In this document: positions 1 to 13,400 of the stretch, in pieces
Position numbering within the stretch: position 1 is the first letter of the stretch
How the letters are laid out: each line of letters opens with the position of its first letter
Assembly: GCA_036937835.1 (NCBI GenBank)
Contig: CM072863.1
Coordinates: forward strand, 18,660,501-18,724,500
Reading direction: 5' to 3'
DNA: 64,000 nt
From: Pampus argenteus
Lineage: Eukaryota; Chordata; Actinopteri; Scombriformes; Stromateidae
Made by a program: the position numbers and the translations under genes
Notes under the pieces: model-generated
The model's input: only the letters and a program-made list of their open reading frames with translations
What the model was told of the DNA's origin: nothing
Database searches by the model: none

Positions 1-3000
1 GTCAATTAGTTCTGAAGATTTTATTTTGTTTTATTTTTGTTTAAAAACTCTCTGACCAAAGTGTTCATATCTGCAATATAAAACTCGATCAATAAAAACT
101 GTCACTAACAGCTGAGCTAACAAGCTGAGACAAGATGAGAAAGGAGAGAAACTGGAAAGAAGGGTAAGTAAAGGAAAAAAGCAGATCTAAGCCATCATGG
201 AGGGGGTAGGGGTGTTGTCACAATGCGATGAAGGATGCTTCTCTTGCACAGGCAAGTATGCCCCTCTGTTCTCTAACGCTACTGTAAGGAGTATCAATTA
301 TCTCTGACGGAGACATCATATGGAAATGGAATCAAAGGTGGTGCCTGGAAAGCTAAATGAAAACATGTAAAGGGGTAAAAGTAGCTTGGAAACATAATGA
401 TGGGTGAATGTTGTTTTATAAGTCTTCTTTTACTGTTGTTATATCACACCCACACTGGTCAGCGCCAGTAAGAGACTCTCATCATTTACTTATATTGTAT
501 TTTCCTGCAAATGTATCTCCCTACATGATGATCTCAGTGCTCCAAAGGCTTCTCCACAGCACACTGGTATAATTCTAGTAGATAAATACCACATACCTTT
601 ATCATATTCTGTTCAATTAAATATTTTTTTTTACCTAAAACTGTCAAATACAATAACAAAAACAGAACTAGGCTTTGAAACCCACCAGGATGTTAAACAC
701 ACAGCCAACACAGAGGCCGTGACCTCAGTGCTCAATGGAAGCACGACAGCACTGGGTAAACTAATTTCTTATTTGATGTATTCCAGCTTTAATAATCATA
801 TCTATGTTTTGTTTTTTTTACCTTAAAAGCAAAATGCATGTGTACTTAGCTCCATCTAACTCAAACATCAAGTAATGTAGCCTTTTGATGCCCAAACAGA
901 AGAAGAAAAAAAAATCTAATAATAGTGAATGATGTGCGTCATTAGTATGCTTTGACAGCAGATGTCTAGGCTAGTCAACAAAGCACAATCCACTTCATTT
1001 CCCCATGGCAAACATGCAAATCTTCTGCTGTGTCTCCAGCTCAGGTGCATTATTTACTCAGGTGATAATTCAGCACACAAGGACACCTGCGCCAGTGCTG
1101 CCCATCCCAACCACTGCAAATGACACTCTCTGACTAATGTTGATGGATTAGTCTGCAACTATGGTAATTCCAATCATTGGAACTGCACGATGGCTTCGAC
1201 TGACATAGGCCCCAGCACTAAAAATATCCCGAAGCTGGCTGCCGTGTTTTGTCACCACGTTCCTCAGCTTGCTGTTAAATGCTGCAGAAAGCAGCTGCTC
1301 ACCCAGCAGGGAGCTGAAACCATGGAAGACACCCCTTCAAAGTCAGGAGGCTTTTTTGGAAAGAGAGGCCAGAAAATATTCTGATCTGAAGAATTTTCAG
1401 CAGCTTCCACTTATCCACTTATCTCAGTGTCCAGTAAATATCACCCTCCCGGTATGAGCTCACACCTCTCCAGGCCCAGGAGGATGTTTCTCACTGTTTT
1501 CTCTCCAATCAGATGCTGCCCCGGACAACTTCTTGTCTCGGAGTAGTGTTGCTGTTTACCCAGTTGAAGATTACATGGAAATGTCAGATGACTGTTGGGT
1601 CAATACACTGCTGTGTACAGGGGGGACAGGGGCCTAACAAATCAATCACCGACAATTAGACAAACTGTATTTGTCCCGTTCAAGTGACTGCACTCTACGG
1701 CTACACTGTCGGGTCGGGATATAGATCTAGCATCCTAGATGTCCCAGTGGTACAGCAGGGCAAATTAAAACCAGGTTTTTCATCAGTAAGCACTTGTCTA
1801 ATGACAAACAATACAATGGATCTATTATCACTCAGTTTGTAACCAATATAAACAATAAAAAAAGACAAAAAACATGAAATTAACAGACTAACTCACATAA
1901 TGTTGACATGTTTCACTTTTTTTTTTTTTTTGTTATCAATTTTCTTTGAGCCAACAGCTAACCAAATGAGTCCAGGGGTTGTCACATCACCTAGCAATTG
2001 CAAAATGTTCTAAGAAAAAAAAATTTTTTTTTAAATTTTATTAGATGCTTGTTGTGTCGGGATGTGCTGCAGGCTCTACCTATGGTGGAACGAGTGGGTT
2101 TGGTCACTGGGGACTTTGGAGTGCTTGGAGGTGAGAGGGAAGCTGACTTGCCTGAAAAGAAAGACACAGCTTGTGGTTATCACTCGGAGTAAAGCTTGGG
2201 GAGCTACATTCTACTGTTAGCACGCATGCTATTTCCAGCTACACTACGCAAATTAGTAACTAATCACGAGGACTATATCTCTAAAGTAAAATGTAATCTA
2301 GAGTCATAAAAATACATGTCTTTATCAACAAGGTGGGATATTGTGCTTTTTTATTTGACTTGTAAAAGCAACTTAATTTCCTGTTTTGGACATCACTAAA
2401 AGAGCAGAATGATGAATGTGTGGTGTGTCTGATGCTCCTTCTAGGTTTAGCTTCATTTATTTCCTCAGCTAGACATGTTGCACTGTGTCTGCTGTTGCTA
2501 GGATTAAAGTCAATATTCATTTATAGTCACTAATGAGCCAAGATTAATACAAATTTATAATTAGGTTATTCATTACCATTGCTATTAGAGAGGACAAACT
2601 TTATCTATAAAGAAGTTGACATTTTTCTAATGAAAGGAGGCATCAGAGTGCTCTCTGCTGATGGCAAGGGCAAACAGCAGACAAGGTCAAATATCTGTGT
2701 TTGGAGCTTTTTAATTATCTACAGGCAAAATATAATGTGTCCAACTCGCCAAAACCTGATGATTTATTCAAACTTACTTAACCCGACGATAACAGCCACA
2801 CCTGAATCTGTGTCCACATTTCCGAATCTAACCATGCACCAACTACCTAAAATAATAATCATTACTGCTGAACATGTCATACCAAACATACACCACATTT
2901 AGACAAATATAATTCCACAAATGAAATGTTACTGTTATTTTAGCATGGTGCAAAATTGTATGTATGGGTATGACATGTCTCAGTAACTACATGAATACAG

Positions 3001-4265
3001 ATCAACATACTGAGGCCAACAGTGGATGCCAAGGTGGAAGCTGCAGGAAAAAGGGATAAAAAAAGAAAGAAAAGACAGAAAGAAAAAGGCAGAGGGGAAG
3101 GGGAGGGGGATTGCATTGCTAAGCAGGCATTTACACACATTTACAACACGTACTGTATGATCAAAGGTAATGCTTAGAGCAATGCACATTTAGTTGCACA
3201 TTTACAATAAACAAAAACAACGCTGACGTACAAGCATGGTGATAGTAAGAGGTGCTGCGTATAATGTTCATGCTCAAATCACACGTAATGGCGCCACAAA
3301 TTGCAATTCAATACATTAAAAAAAATGAGCCCTTCTGCCTGTAATCATTTTTTGCTGGCTTTTCAGGATGCAAATAAACAACCCCTCAGAGCCAATTAAG
3401 TTTCTCTCTGTGATTGTGAGGATTCCACCAGTAAACACCAAGTAATCACTGACATATTCAGCACCTGCAGTGTGTTTCAACAGAAGTATTGAGCTTTTTG
3501 TTTTTGCCTAACACAACTTGAATGACATACCAACTTTCCTTGTCGTGTGTTAGTAGTAATGCATAAGTGCCACCCAATTACTTATGCTGACAGCATCCTT
3601 TTCTGCAGTCCATTTTTACTGACGCTCAGGTAAATCCACATACAGTTTATTTTCCCAACTAATCATTCATACCACAGCCCACAATCTCACAGAAGCATAA
3701 CTTGAGTTTGAACCAGCTGAAGTATGGCGTGCGGTCCTCAACAAATGATATGTAATTGAAAAGAAAAGATTACATGCTACAAGCCAGCTCATTATGATGA
3801 CTTACCCACCAACTCTTTCATGATTACACAATTCAGTATCAAAAACCTTCAGTTTCCCCCCTGCTCAAAGCAATTTTCTTTCTTTGCTGATTGTTTCATA
3901 GCTCGTTCTCTCCGTCCAATCAATAAGCACTTGCTCTCTCATGACAGTGACAAATGGAAACCTCTACTACACTCATATGAAATTGTTTATCCACAAAAAT
4001 TACTTACATGGAGATATGAAAAGCTTGACTGCCCAGACATATATCATATTTCGCCCGTTCAATGCCATTTTGAAATAGTGAAACGGCTTTGTCACCTACT
4101 TCACTTAGACTGAATTTCTACAGAGCCAATTCTGCTCTTCAAAGTTCATCTGTGTTCTCATTGTCTCTCCCAGACAGCAGCACACTCACCAACCCACACC
4201 CTCACATAGGTTTATCTAGACATACACCCCCCAGTCAATTGCTTTTTGGACCCTCCATCACTCAC
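1..4265 (-). other. chl1 intron after coding exon 22 (left end truncated)
   Basis: No exon with a recognisable QGWFIG-type transmembrane start, and no long open frame on either strand, is present here. The stretch is AT-rich single-copy-looking DNA with A/T homopolymers near 1918-1931 and 2019-2035 and a purine-rich patch at 3050-3110. Confidence 0.7.
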
Positions 4266-4442
4266 TTCCTTCTAAGGTGGTGGTGCACTCCTCGCTGACA
4301 ACCGGCCCGCAGCCCACCGTGGTGCAGGAGCACAGGTAGAACTTGTATTTGCTTACAGGCTCCAAGTCGCGCAGGATCCACTTGGTGGTGTCGAGGTTGC
4401 TGATGTTTACTGTCTGCAGTGGCCCCACTTCTGTGTCGTTGA
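4266..4442 (-). CDS. chl1: chl1 coding exon 22: second half of fibronectin III-4 (last coding exon in window)
   Basis: This 177-nt exon reads INDTEVGPLQTVNISNLDTT, then LRDLEPVSKYKFYLCSCTTV and GCGPVVSEECTTTLEG. INDT and Y-FYL-A-T--GCG match CHL1 FNIII-4. It carries NDT and NIS glycosylation sites. The donor (GGAA|gtgagt) leaves phase 1, so the gene continues past the left edge; no exon for the membrane-spanning part was found in 1-4265. Confidence 0.93.
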
Positions 4443-7400
4443 CTAAATAAAAATAAAAAAATGGAAAAGGAAAGTTAAAACTTTGGATTACAGCTCAAGC
4501 TTTCTCTAGGTCCTTTTACACTGAAAAGGGGTTGAAAGGTGCCTATTTAATTTTACAGTCCTCACACGCAGTGCTTATACTGTAATAAACCACCACTGTA
4601 ATGCTTTAAGTTTGCACTCTGTTTTGGAGCTAAAAACTCTCCAACCACCGTCCTTTCTGACTGTCTGACAAGCACAGCGTTTCAGCGTTGTCAGTGAAAT
4701 TATATGTCACTGGTCATTTGGTTTACACATTTTCTTTTTTTGCTTGATAAGACAACTTGTAAAATGTAATTTTGGCTTAACACAAACATACCGATGATGT
4801 CTCCTCATTTTCAGCTTGCATTTCTCTTTGCTCTTGCTGTCTGCACTCCGTCTATTCATTGTGATCTGAGCTCATTTTCACTTCTTAAAGCAGCCCACTA
4901 GGTAGGTAGGTGGCATTCATGTTGTTTATAACAAAAACAAACGCAGCAGGCGCTGAAGTGACCTTTGCTGTGAAAGATGTGCTACATCTCTCTGGTAGGA
5001 GAAACAATGACAAGTATGTATTGGTCTGCTTCTCTTTTTGCCAGGACACCGCCCAGTGTTATCAGACATCACGTTTTTTGTTTTGTTTCTAGGGACAGGA
5101 ATGATCCATTTTTAGTAAATTATGCAATCCAGGCTGCTATAGAGAAGAGGCCAAAAGCGTCATATTTCTACCCAGTGGATGGATACTTTCTCACTAATCC
5201 GGAAACACTCAGCTGACAGCTGGTGCACATGATCTTATAGAGTGAACTGGCTGAAGGCTGCAGACTTTGGCTCTTCCACTGACTTGAGACAACAATACTT
5301 CCAAATATTCTTCATCCCACTGGGACAAATATGGTTTCCTTGTGTATATATTTGCGATCAGTGCACATTCCAACTCCACTTGGTCCACAAGTTGCACTAC
5401 AGTAACTGTGTCCAAAAATGTTCCTGGCGATCTGCATGAGTATACAATTGCAAATAAAGATCTAATGTACAGAAATTTCTCATTGTTTAAAAATACATTT
5501 GCAGTCATGTATTTGTTACTGTGTTCATGCTGTGTAAATGCGCATAAATATTTTGAAATGACAGAATGGATTGAGTGTGAGCCTTAATCTTCGCTTTTCT
5601 GACACACTTATCTTTTTCCCTGTCAAGTAGTGTGACTAACCTTCCGAGAGAAAAGCGTCCGGTTTAGTCTATACTGGCCCAGTCTGCTCAAGGCCTTGAA
5701 GTGGCTGAGCACTTCTTTAAGTAAGCTGCACAACCACCCACTCAATGGCAACTGAAACTGTGGAAAACATTCAGCCCCTACAATCAAGAGTTTAAGTGGT
5801 TTAGAAAATAATATTGACTTAAAATATGGTGTAAACTGTGTTGCTTTCCAAAAATGTTAAAAACAAAAAAACAAAAAAATTATTGCCTGAATGAGTTTAT
5901 CGATGTGCTATTATTAACAATAGCAAGTATACTGGTAAAGGAATAACCTCCATCATGTCCACATCTACTGTAGGTACATATCCATCTGCAAGTTCACTGA
6001 TCCTCCTTGTTGACAACTTAATACAATGATCAAAAGGTTTTACACAGAAAGTTAGTTTAAACACCCTCGTATTCCTGCATGGTCTGTGTGCTAAACAATG
6101 TTACAGACAGCCTTTTGTATGAAACCTCTGAGATGTGAAGCTATTAAAGGCTGCTGTGAAAAAAGGTGTAGCCCTAAAACAGCTGTTCTGCAGCTTGAGC
6201 ATTGCTGATGATACGCTGACAGCTGGCTGCATTATCCTCAACATTTCGCTCATGACTTCCTTCAAGGGGACTTCAAAAGAAAAAAGTCACACTTCAAAGA
6301 GTCCATCAGCTTTATTACTGTGGCACAATGAAAATGTCCTCTCCTGAAAAACTGTATGACATTTGGCCCTCTTGTGCAGCCGCCAAATCAAACTCAATTA
6401 GCTGGGAAATGCGGCACTGAGATGTTGTTGGAAGTTAGTTATTAGCTTCATTCTGACTTTAGTTTAAGGACCGAAAAGAGTGCACACGTGTGGGATGTGT
6501 TCAGTGATGGTATCCCCTGGGACTGTGAGCTATAGTGGAGATCTCCCCTGCGGACAGGATGGGGTCACTAAAACTGGACCTTAACAGACTGTGACACAGT
6601 GGCTTTGGTCAGCACTAGCCAAGACCTGATCTTGACACGCAGGCTAGCAGACATCACCCTGACATGTTTCCTATACACACACTCTGACCTCACTATGACC
6701 CCGGCCCTATTAGAGCAGCACAATGATTTTCTTTTTCTTGCTGAGGATCATGGGTTAAACAATCACCTGCAGTCCAAATATCCACCTCCTTTTTTTTCCG
6801 ATACACTCCTGCAAGTACTGCACATACGTGTTTCAATACAGAACAATGTAATATGGAAGAAAAGGCAGTGAGACTAAAACAATGATACTATTCAAGACTC
6901 TGATATGCAGCCACTGATTCCAAATTGAAATATATGGCATGTGTGTTTTTGTATGTACTAAATTTAAGAGGTTGCAAACTGAAAAGGAACAGACAGATGT
7001 AAACACTATTAAACACAGGAAAACAACAGTATCTCTTTGTGGCAGGATGGCAGCTACTTATAAGCATGAGGCGAGTGGATACATACTCAGTTGATACTCA
7101 AGAAGGTACCCGGTGAGAATCCCATTAGGCTCCAATGGCGGGGCCCAGACCAGAGAGACAGTGTGCTTCTGTACATCTGTGACCCGGAAAACAGGATTTT
7201 TCTCAGGGACTGTGGGGCAAAAAAGGTAATACACACAGTAAGCAGTCAACTTCTGCAACCCAGTTTCCTTGGCTATTATTAGATTTTCTCTTCAGTAGTT
7301 GTGAATCAATACACTTCATGCTGTTTTTCCACAATCCTACCTCCCTCTGGGGTTTTGAAGTTGACGGGGTGGCTGCCGGGGCCGTTGCCCCGCCCGTTGA

Positions 7401-10400
7401 AGGTCATGACGATGAGGCTGTACTCAGAGAAGGGTTTTAGTCCTAGTACCGTAGCGTGGTTCCGATCCCCGGGGAACGTCAGTGTGTGTTTGTCTCCGTG
7501 GCTTTTCTTTGACTCCACCAGACTGCGCAGACGCCACCAATTTATCTGCATAATAGAGGAGACATACAGCGCCATCCTCAGCAGAGAGATCAAACTTCAT
7601 ACATCATACATATGCACAGCATATATGTGAGAGAATGCTGAATGAGTTATTATGTGTTTTTGCTGTTGGTCTATAAAGGAAAACATTGAGCTGGCCGAGT
7701 AAAGGAGACAGAGTGGGGCCAGAGAAGCAAATGTTTAGAGCAAGGTCAGGGCCATTCCTTTTAAACTGTGTCTAAACGTAAAGGTCTGTTTTTGAGGTAT
7801 TACCCTGTAGCCTCCCAGATGTCCGTGTAACTTGTCCTTGTGTACACGCATCCAGCTAACCTTGACCACTGAGCTGTTCATCACCTCCACCGCTACATCA
7901 TCAGGTGCAGCAGAGGGAACTGCAAAGTCAAACACACATCAGAGTCTACAGCATGCTGCAAGCAAGACGAGGAGAAACAGAGCCAGAGCCAAGACTTCAA
8001 CAGACCAGTTTGAGTTATTATGACAAAAACTCAATCTGAAATAGTTTTACGCTGAACTATGACAGAAATAAAAGCAGATATAAAACACAGAAAAACTCTA
8101 CGCAACTCTATACATTTAGTACGCACAGGACTGATACCAAAAAAGGATTCTACCTCATCAAATAGTTAAAGTAACTAAAGGGGTTATATACTATATTTTA
8201 TAAGACCACAGCTGACACAAGTGAGAGAGGGGTCATGACCTGAAGTGACCTCGTCGGGGCAAGTCCAGAAGAAAGCTAAACACAGGACATACAGAGAGTT
8301 GCTCTTGGGAAACTGTAACTGTTACAGTACATAACCTTGAAACTCTAAGTCAAACTCAGAGTATAAAACATTTCAAAAGCTTGCACGCCAACCTAAATAC
8401 TGCAGCTTAAAATATCAAAGTTAATTAGATGACTTTAATTAAACCACATCATCAAAAAACAACATATAAAGCTACACTGGCTACTTTTGCAACTCCAAAC
8501 TGCAGTATGAGGTAAGTGGAAGCTTTGTGAATCTAAATCCTTTATATAAGTTTATGGCAGTAACCTGGATACTAATGATCATTTTTATCAAATAAAAACT
8601 AAAACTAAAAAAATTATTCAAAATGTTTTTAGGATTTTTATACATGTTGCTCTCAGTTGTTGCTATTTGGGAAACTGTTCTATATGTATTTTAATTCATG
8701 AGCAGAAAAACAAAAACTGATTTTGTCTTAAGGAGAAAATCTATAATGTCTTATATAATGTCTCCTATATAATCTTTACTCTTTAGCTTCTCAATTCCAG
8801 CTAGCTGCTAACTTTGTATGCAGTTTGGTGCTGGGCAGGTGTACAGTGGCTTTTTTAGAATAATTTTTAATTAAAACAGCTGCCTGTTGTTGCTGGCAAT
8901 TAAGGGAATAAAACCAAAACAATCAGTTGAAGCCCAGCAACATAAAGCTGAGAGAAGCTGCAGAGTTGGGTCATAATTCTCTGTAGGTTTGTCATTACAT
9001 GCGATTCCTTCCACATTACAGTAATTTGGTCCATTGTTGACAGAAAATACTAATAAGTGCAGCATTAAACTAAATGAAAAGAATCAACACTCACAATCCT
9101 CTCCTGAGTAGCCAGTCGCTATTTTTGGCTCTGGGCCCCAGCCCTGGTGGTTCCGAGCTTGGATCTTGATTTCGTAGGGTACAAAGGTAGGCGTGTTCTT
9201 CACCACAAACGAGTGTCTCTTCACTATATGTTCCTTCCAGTCCTCCTCCAAGTCCTGTCGTCTGTAACTCACCTTATACTCCAGACCAGGGCCGTTGTGT
9301 TCAATCGGCAACAAGGGCTGAATAATGGATGAAAGGAAGGAAGCAAAAATGAACAATGGTGTGAGGGATTTCATAGATACTTTCACAGTTGCATAAGACA
9401 CTTGTATTTCACTGCTCAATGTCACTGACTCTGTGGGATTAAAATGACAAGCTAGCCCAGTGAACTGTGCTTGGGACACTAGCAGTGTTTTATCCTACAA
9501 TCTGGTAAAACAATGGAACAATTGACCTGGTGCAGCAGTGAAGCTTTTCTATGATATAGGTTTTTGCTTAGACATTGTAGATGAAAAGATTTCTCTCCTT
9601 AACAGAAGTCAGCCGTGAGAAATAGAATGAGATACCATTATCCACAAAAGCAAATCATTAACAAAGGGAGAGCTCATGAATCCAGGATTCGGGGCTATGT
9701 TACCATGACAGGGCAAGCAGATAATAAGTAAAGGAGAGATTTATCTTTCTACAATAAAGCAGAATATATTACTGTACGTGTTAAAAAGAAAACGTTCCTT
9801 TTCATAACTTTCTCTTTCTAATGAAAGAAGCTAAATGAGAAGCTTTCAATGGAAACTCATTCAGGGTGATCCCAAAATTGTTCTGAACCACTGAATGAAA
9901 TATAAAAAGTGGACCATTTCTATATCCTAAATTTCTACTGGTAATTGCTTCTGAAACATTGATAAAACTTCTCTTACAGTAATTCTTTGACTTCCAGAAA
10001 CTGTAGCAGATGCTAATAATTCACTATTTAAAGGTAGCCCACATTACAGAGTTTTCAGTAAAATGATAGTAAAAATCCAAACTCTATTTCTTACCTCCCA
10101 GTTGATATCCATTTCATGTGGCAAATGACCTTCGATTTTGATATTTTCAGGGTTCTTGTCAGGGGCTGTGGAAACGAAGGAATATAGATTTTGTCAGCAT
10201 TGTTAGTAGAAGAAATCTCCAGCGATACAGGCACACAAGAGAGCAGATGTTCGAGTGGAATCAATTATGTAGCAGGTCTGAGTGTTTTAAAGTTCACAGA
10301 GCAGCAGTGTTGGCAGCTCAAGTGGCCTGGGGGGCCTTATCAAAAAGTATAATAAACAATGAAAGGAGGACGCCTCAGACCTGACGGGGGGGTTTTGTAT

Positions 10401-13400
10401 CTCTCGGTGGGCTCGCTGGGAGGACCCCTCCCTACAGCATTAACGGCATATACGCGGAAGCGATAGTCAACATGTCCGTGGAGTTTAAGGACGGCCAAGC
10501 CGTGGTTCCCAGGTACTCTGAGCAGCTCCTTCCAGTTTCCTGGCTCCCACTGGCATTCCTCGTATTCGATAATAAACTCTGTTGACAGACAGAAAGACAA
10601 TCAGAGCAGTCCCTCACTGCTATAGTTCTTGCCAACGGATTGCTTATCTAACCACCAGCTGTGCAGAAAACTCCTCAAACCCTGCTCTGGGGTTGTATAT
10701 CCCTCATGGAGACTAATCATAATTCATCCTTGGATAAATCAATAATAGATTCATATTGTACAAGATGGTATCAAACACATGTATTTACATGCAGAATGTC
10801 ATATTAAAAACACAGACTGACAGATGGACTGACTCTGTATGTCCTGTATAAGTACAAGACACCTGCACACATGGATGCTCCTTTTTACCTATGGTTGAGC
10901 TATTGTGATCATCTCCTGGGATCCATTTCAGTTTCACACTTTTGCTTTTGTGTTCAGACAGGACCAAGTTCTTAGGTACATCAGGGACATCTGAAAACCA
11001 TCACAACAACATAGGTTTAGAAAATCACAGACACATCAATCTCCGCAACAAAAGGGAGTAAATGTTTAATCAAATCATCCCGAGAGCCACGGGATGTGGA
11101 AAGAGCTGCATGGCTGCATAGGTTGCCACGGATTCTTTCAGATCTGGAGTCAACAGTTTCTTTCAGGGCTATTGTGAGACGCAGCAGTGTGCTAATAAAA
11201 GTCACGGTTTGCATGTTCATGCTCTGCTCTGGCTTCCTGACATATTGATCGTACCATGAATATGTCATACACGACCGTAGCATCAGAGGCCTTTTGGACC
11301 CGAGCAGAAATATTCATATGTTCGCTTACCTAACACCATCAGCAACGCTGAGGCCATGTCTTGGTCTACTGGAGTTCTTGCCACACATGTGTACACACCC
11401 TGATCCCTGTGGCTTACATTGATGATCTGAAGAATACCATCCTCCACAAAGTATCTGATGACAGAAAGATGGTGACACAATACTGATTGACAAAACTGAA
11501 AAGTAAAATGACAGCTGAGATTAAATCTGCATGTCTCATGTTGCAAAAAAAATAATAAATCCAGTATGCTACCTTGAATTCTCAGTGTAGTTGAGGGCTA
11601 TCTCCATATCATCTTTTTCCCAGAGGAGCTCAAAGTCGTTGCTGAAGGACTTGTCATACTCTGTCAGGCATGAGAGCTGGGCCGTGGTACCTATTAAGAT
11701 CTGCAGGTCCTCTGGGGCCACAGCTATTCTAGTGGGATCTTCCATAGGCAAGACTGTATTAGTTACACTTCAAGACTGAGAGCAAACACTTTTACAGGTG
11801 CAACTGTTTACCTTTCACATAGAGCATGGCCTCGATGGCTGACGACCCCTCTGTGTTTTTAGCGTAACATGTGTACTGCCCTGTGTCGTCTTTCTCTACG
11901 CTGTAGATTTCCAACGACCCGTTGTCGTGAACGGCAAACCTTGGTCCCTCCACAGATTCAGAAGAGTCATCTCTGCTCCTGTTAAACATTCAAAAAATAA
12001 AACCCATTTGAGTCTCAGAGTTCTCTCAGGTGAAATTAAATATGAACACATCAGCCGTCTAAAGGGATAAACACTGCACTGTGGCAGAAAAGACACGATA
12101 AAAGTTGCTGAATAGAACATTAGTGTTGAGTGATGGGGGTTATCTTGGTGTGTTTTAAAGAAACAGCAGGTGACAGATGAAGAAAAGATGTACAGAGGGG
12201 CTTTATGCATTGACTAGTTGAGATCTACTGCTCTCTGCTGGTGTGTGGGAGACAGGATTGAACTGTACACTTACCAAGTGATAGTAGACGGGGGAGAGCT
12301 GAAGACCTTGCAGTGCATAATCATTCCCTTCCCCTCGACAGCAGAGTAATCCTTCCCCTCTTCGGTCAAAATCATGGGGGGCAGATCTGCAAAGACCGGC
12401 AGAAGATAGGAGTCATCAATCTAAGGTTGTTAGGAAAACAGCTAAGATAGCTTAATGCTGCCATGGAGGAAACAAGGTGTGGCACTGAACTACTGTGCAA
12501 GGGATAGATTAGGTTTGCAGTTCAAAACCAGATAAAACTATGCCACAAGCTTTATGGTAGTGGGTTAAATGAAGTGAAAATACTGTTGCATTATTTGTAA
12601 GCTTTTTTGTGTAAAGAATTATTTAACTGTCAGGTTGTCAAAAAAACATAAATGTGAAAATGAAATCAAAGAAGAAAACAGTGGAATAATGAGTCAGCTG
12701 AGCATGTGCACCTTATCAGTTGTAGCCAAAGCCTCTCATTAAAATGGTCTGTCTCTCCTAATTGTTTACAAAGGCAGCTGCCTGAATGCTAAATCCCAGC
12801 ACTGTCCAGCTTTATTAACTCCTGTGTCACCATGAACAAGCTCCCCACGTTTGTGCAAAGCAACATTCTTTCTTTTTTTTTGCTTTTTTTTTATCTGCAC
12901 TTGTAAAGCAGCACATGTTTGTCTTGTGGCACTGAAATCGGTATGGAATTGGGGAGAACTTGTTAGCATATAAATGGCAGGGAACGGAGCTTGTTGCTCC
13001 ACAGGGAGAGCCGCTAGCCTCAATGAAGGAGTACAGCTTGCAGACAGCACTCCATCCCTGGGCTCCTCACCGCTTTATGGGCATATGCCAACATCAACAC
13101 CAGCTGATGTTGGCATAAATCAGCTTCCTGACGTTACTCAGTGATCTCCCAATGACTCACTGTAAAGTCTGACACTTACTCACTGTGAAACAAACACTGT
13201 TTATAACAAACTGTTTCTGTGTGCTTGACAAAAAAACAAAACATGACAGTTCCGATGAGAATCACGGCTCACAGAACTCAAATCTGTCTCGCTTACCCAT
13301 AATCATGATGTTTGCATTGGACAGAATGGTTCCATGTCTGTTGGAGGCTTCGCACTGATAGACTGCACTGTCAGATGCTTTGGCGTTGTGCAACGCGATG

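Noticed and set aside
9147..9332. Plus-strand open frame across an FNIII exon
   Set aside because: It is the antisense shadow of chl1 coding exon 18, which has clear family sequence on the minus strand.
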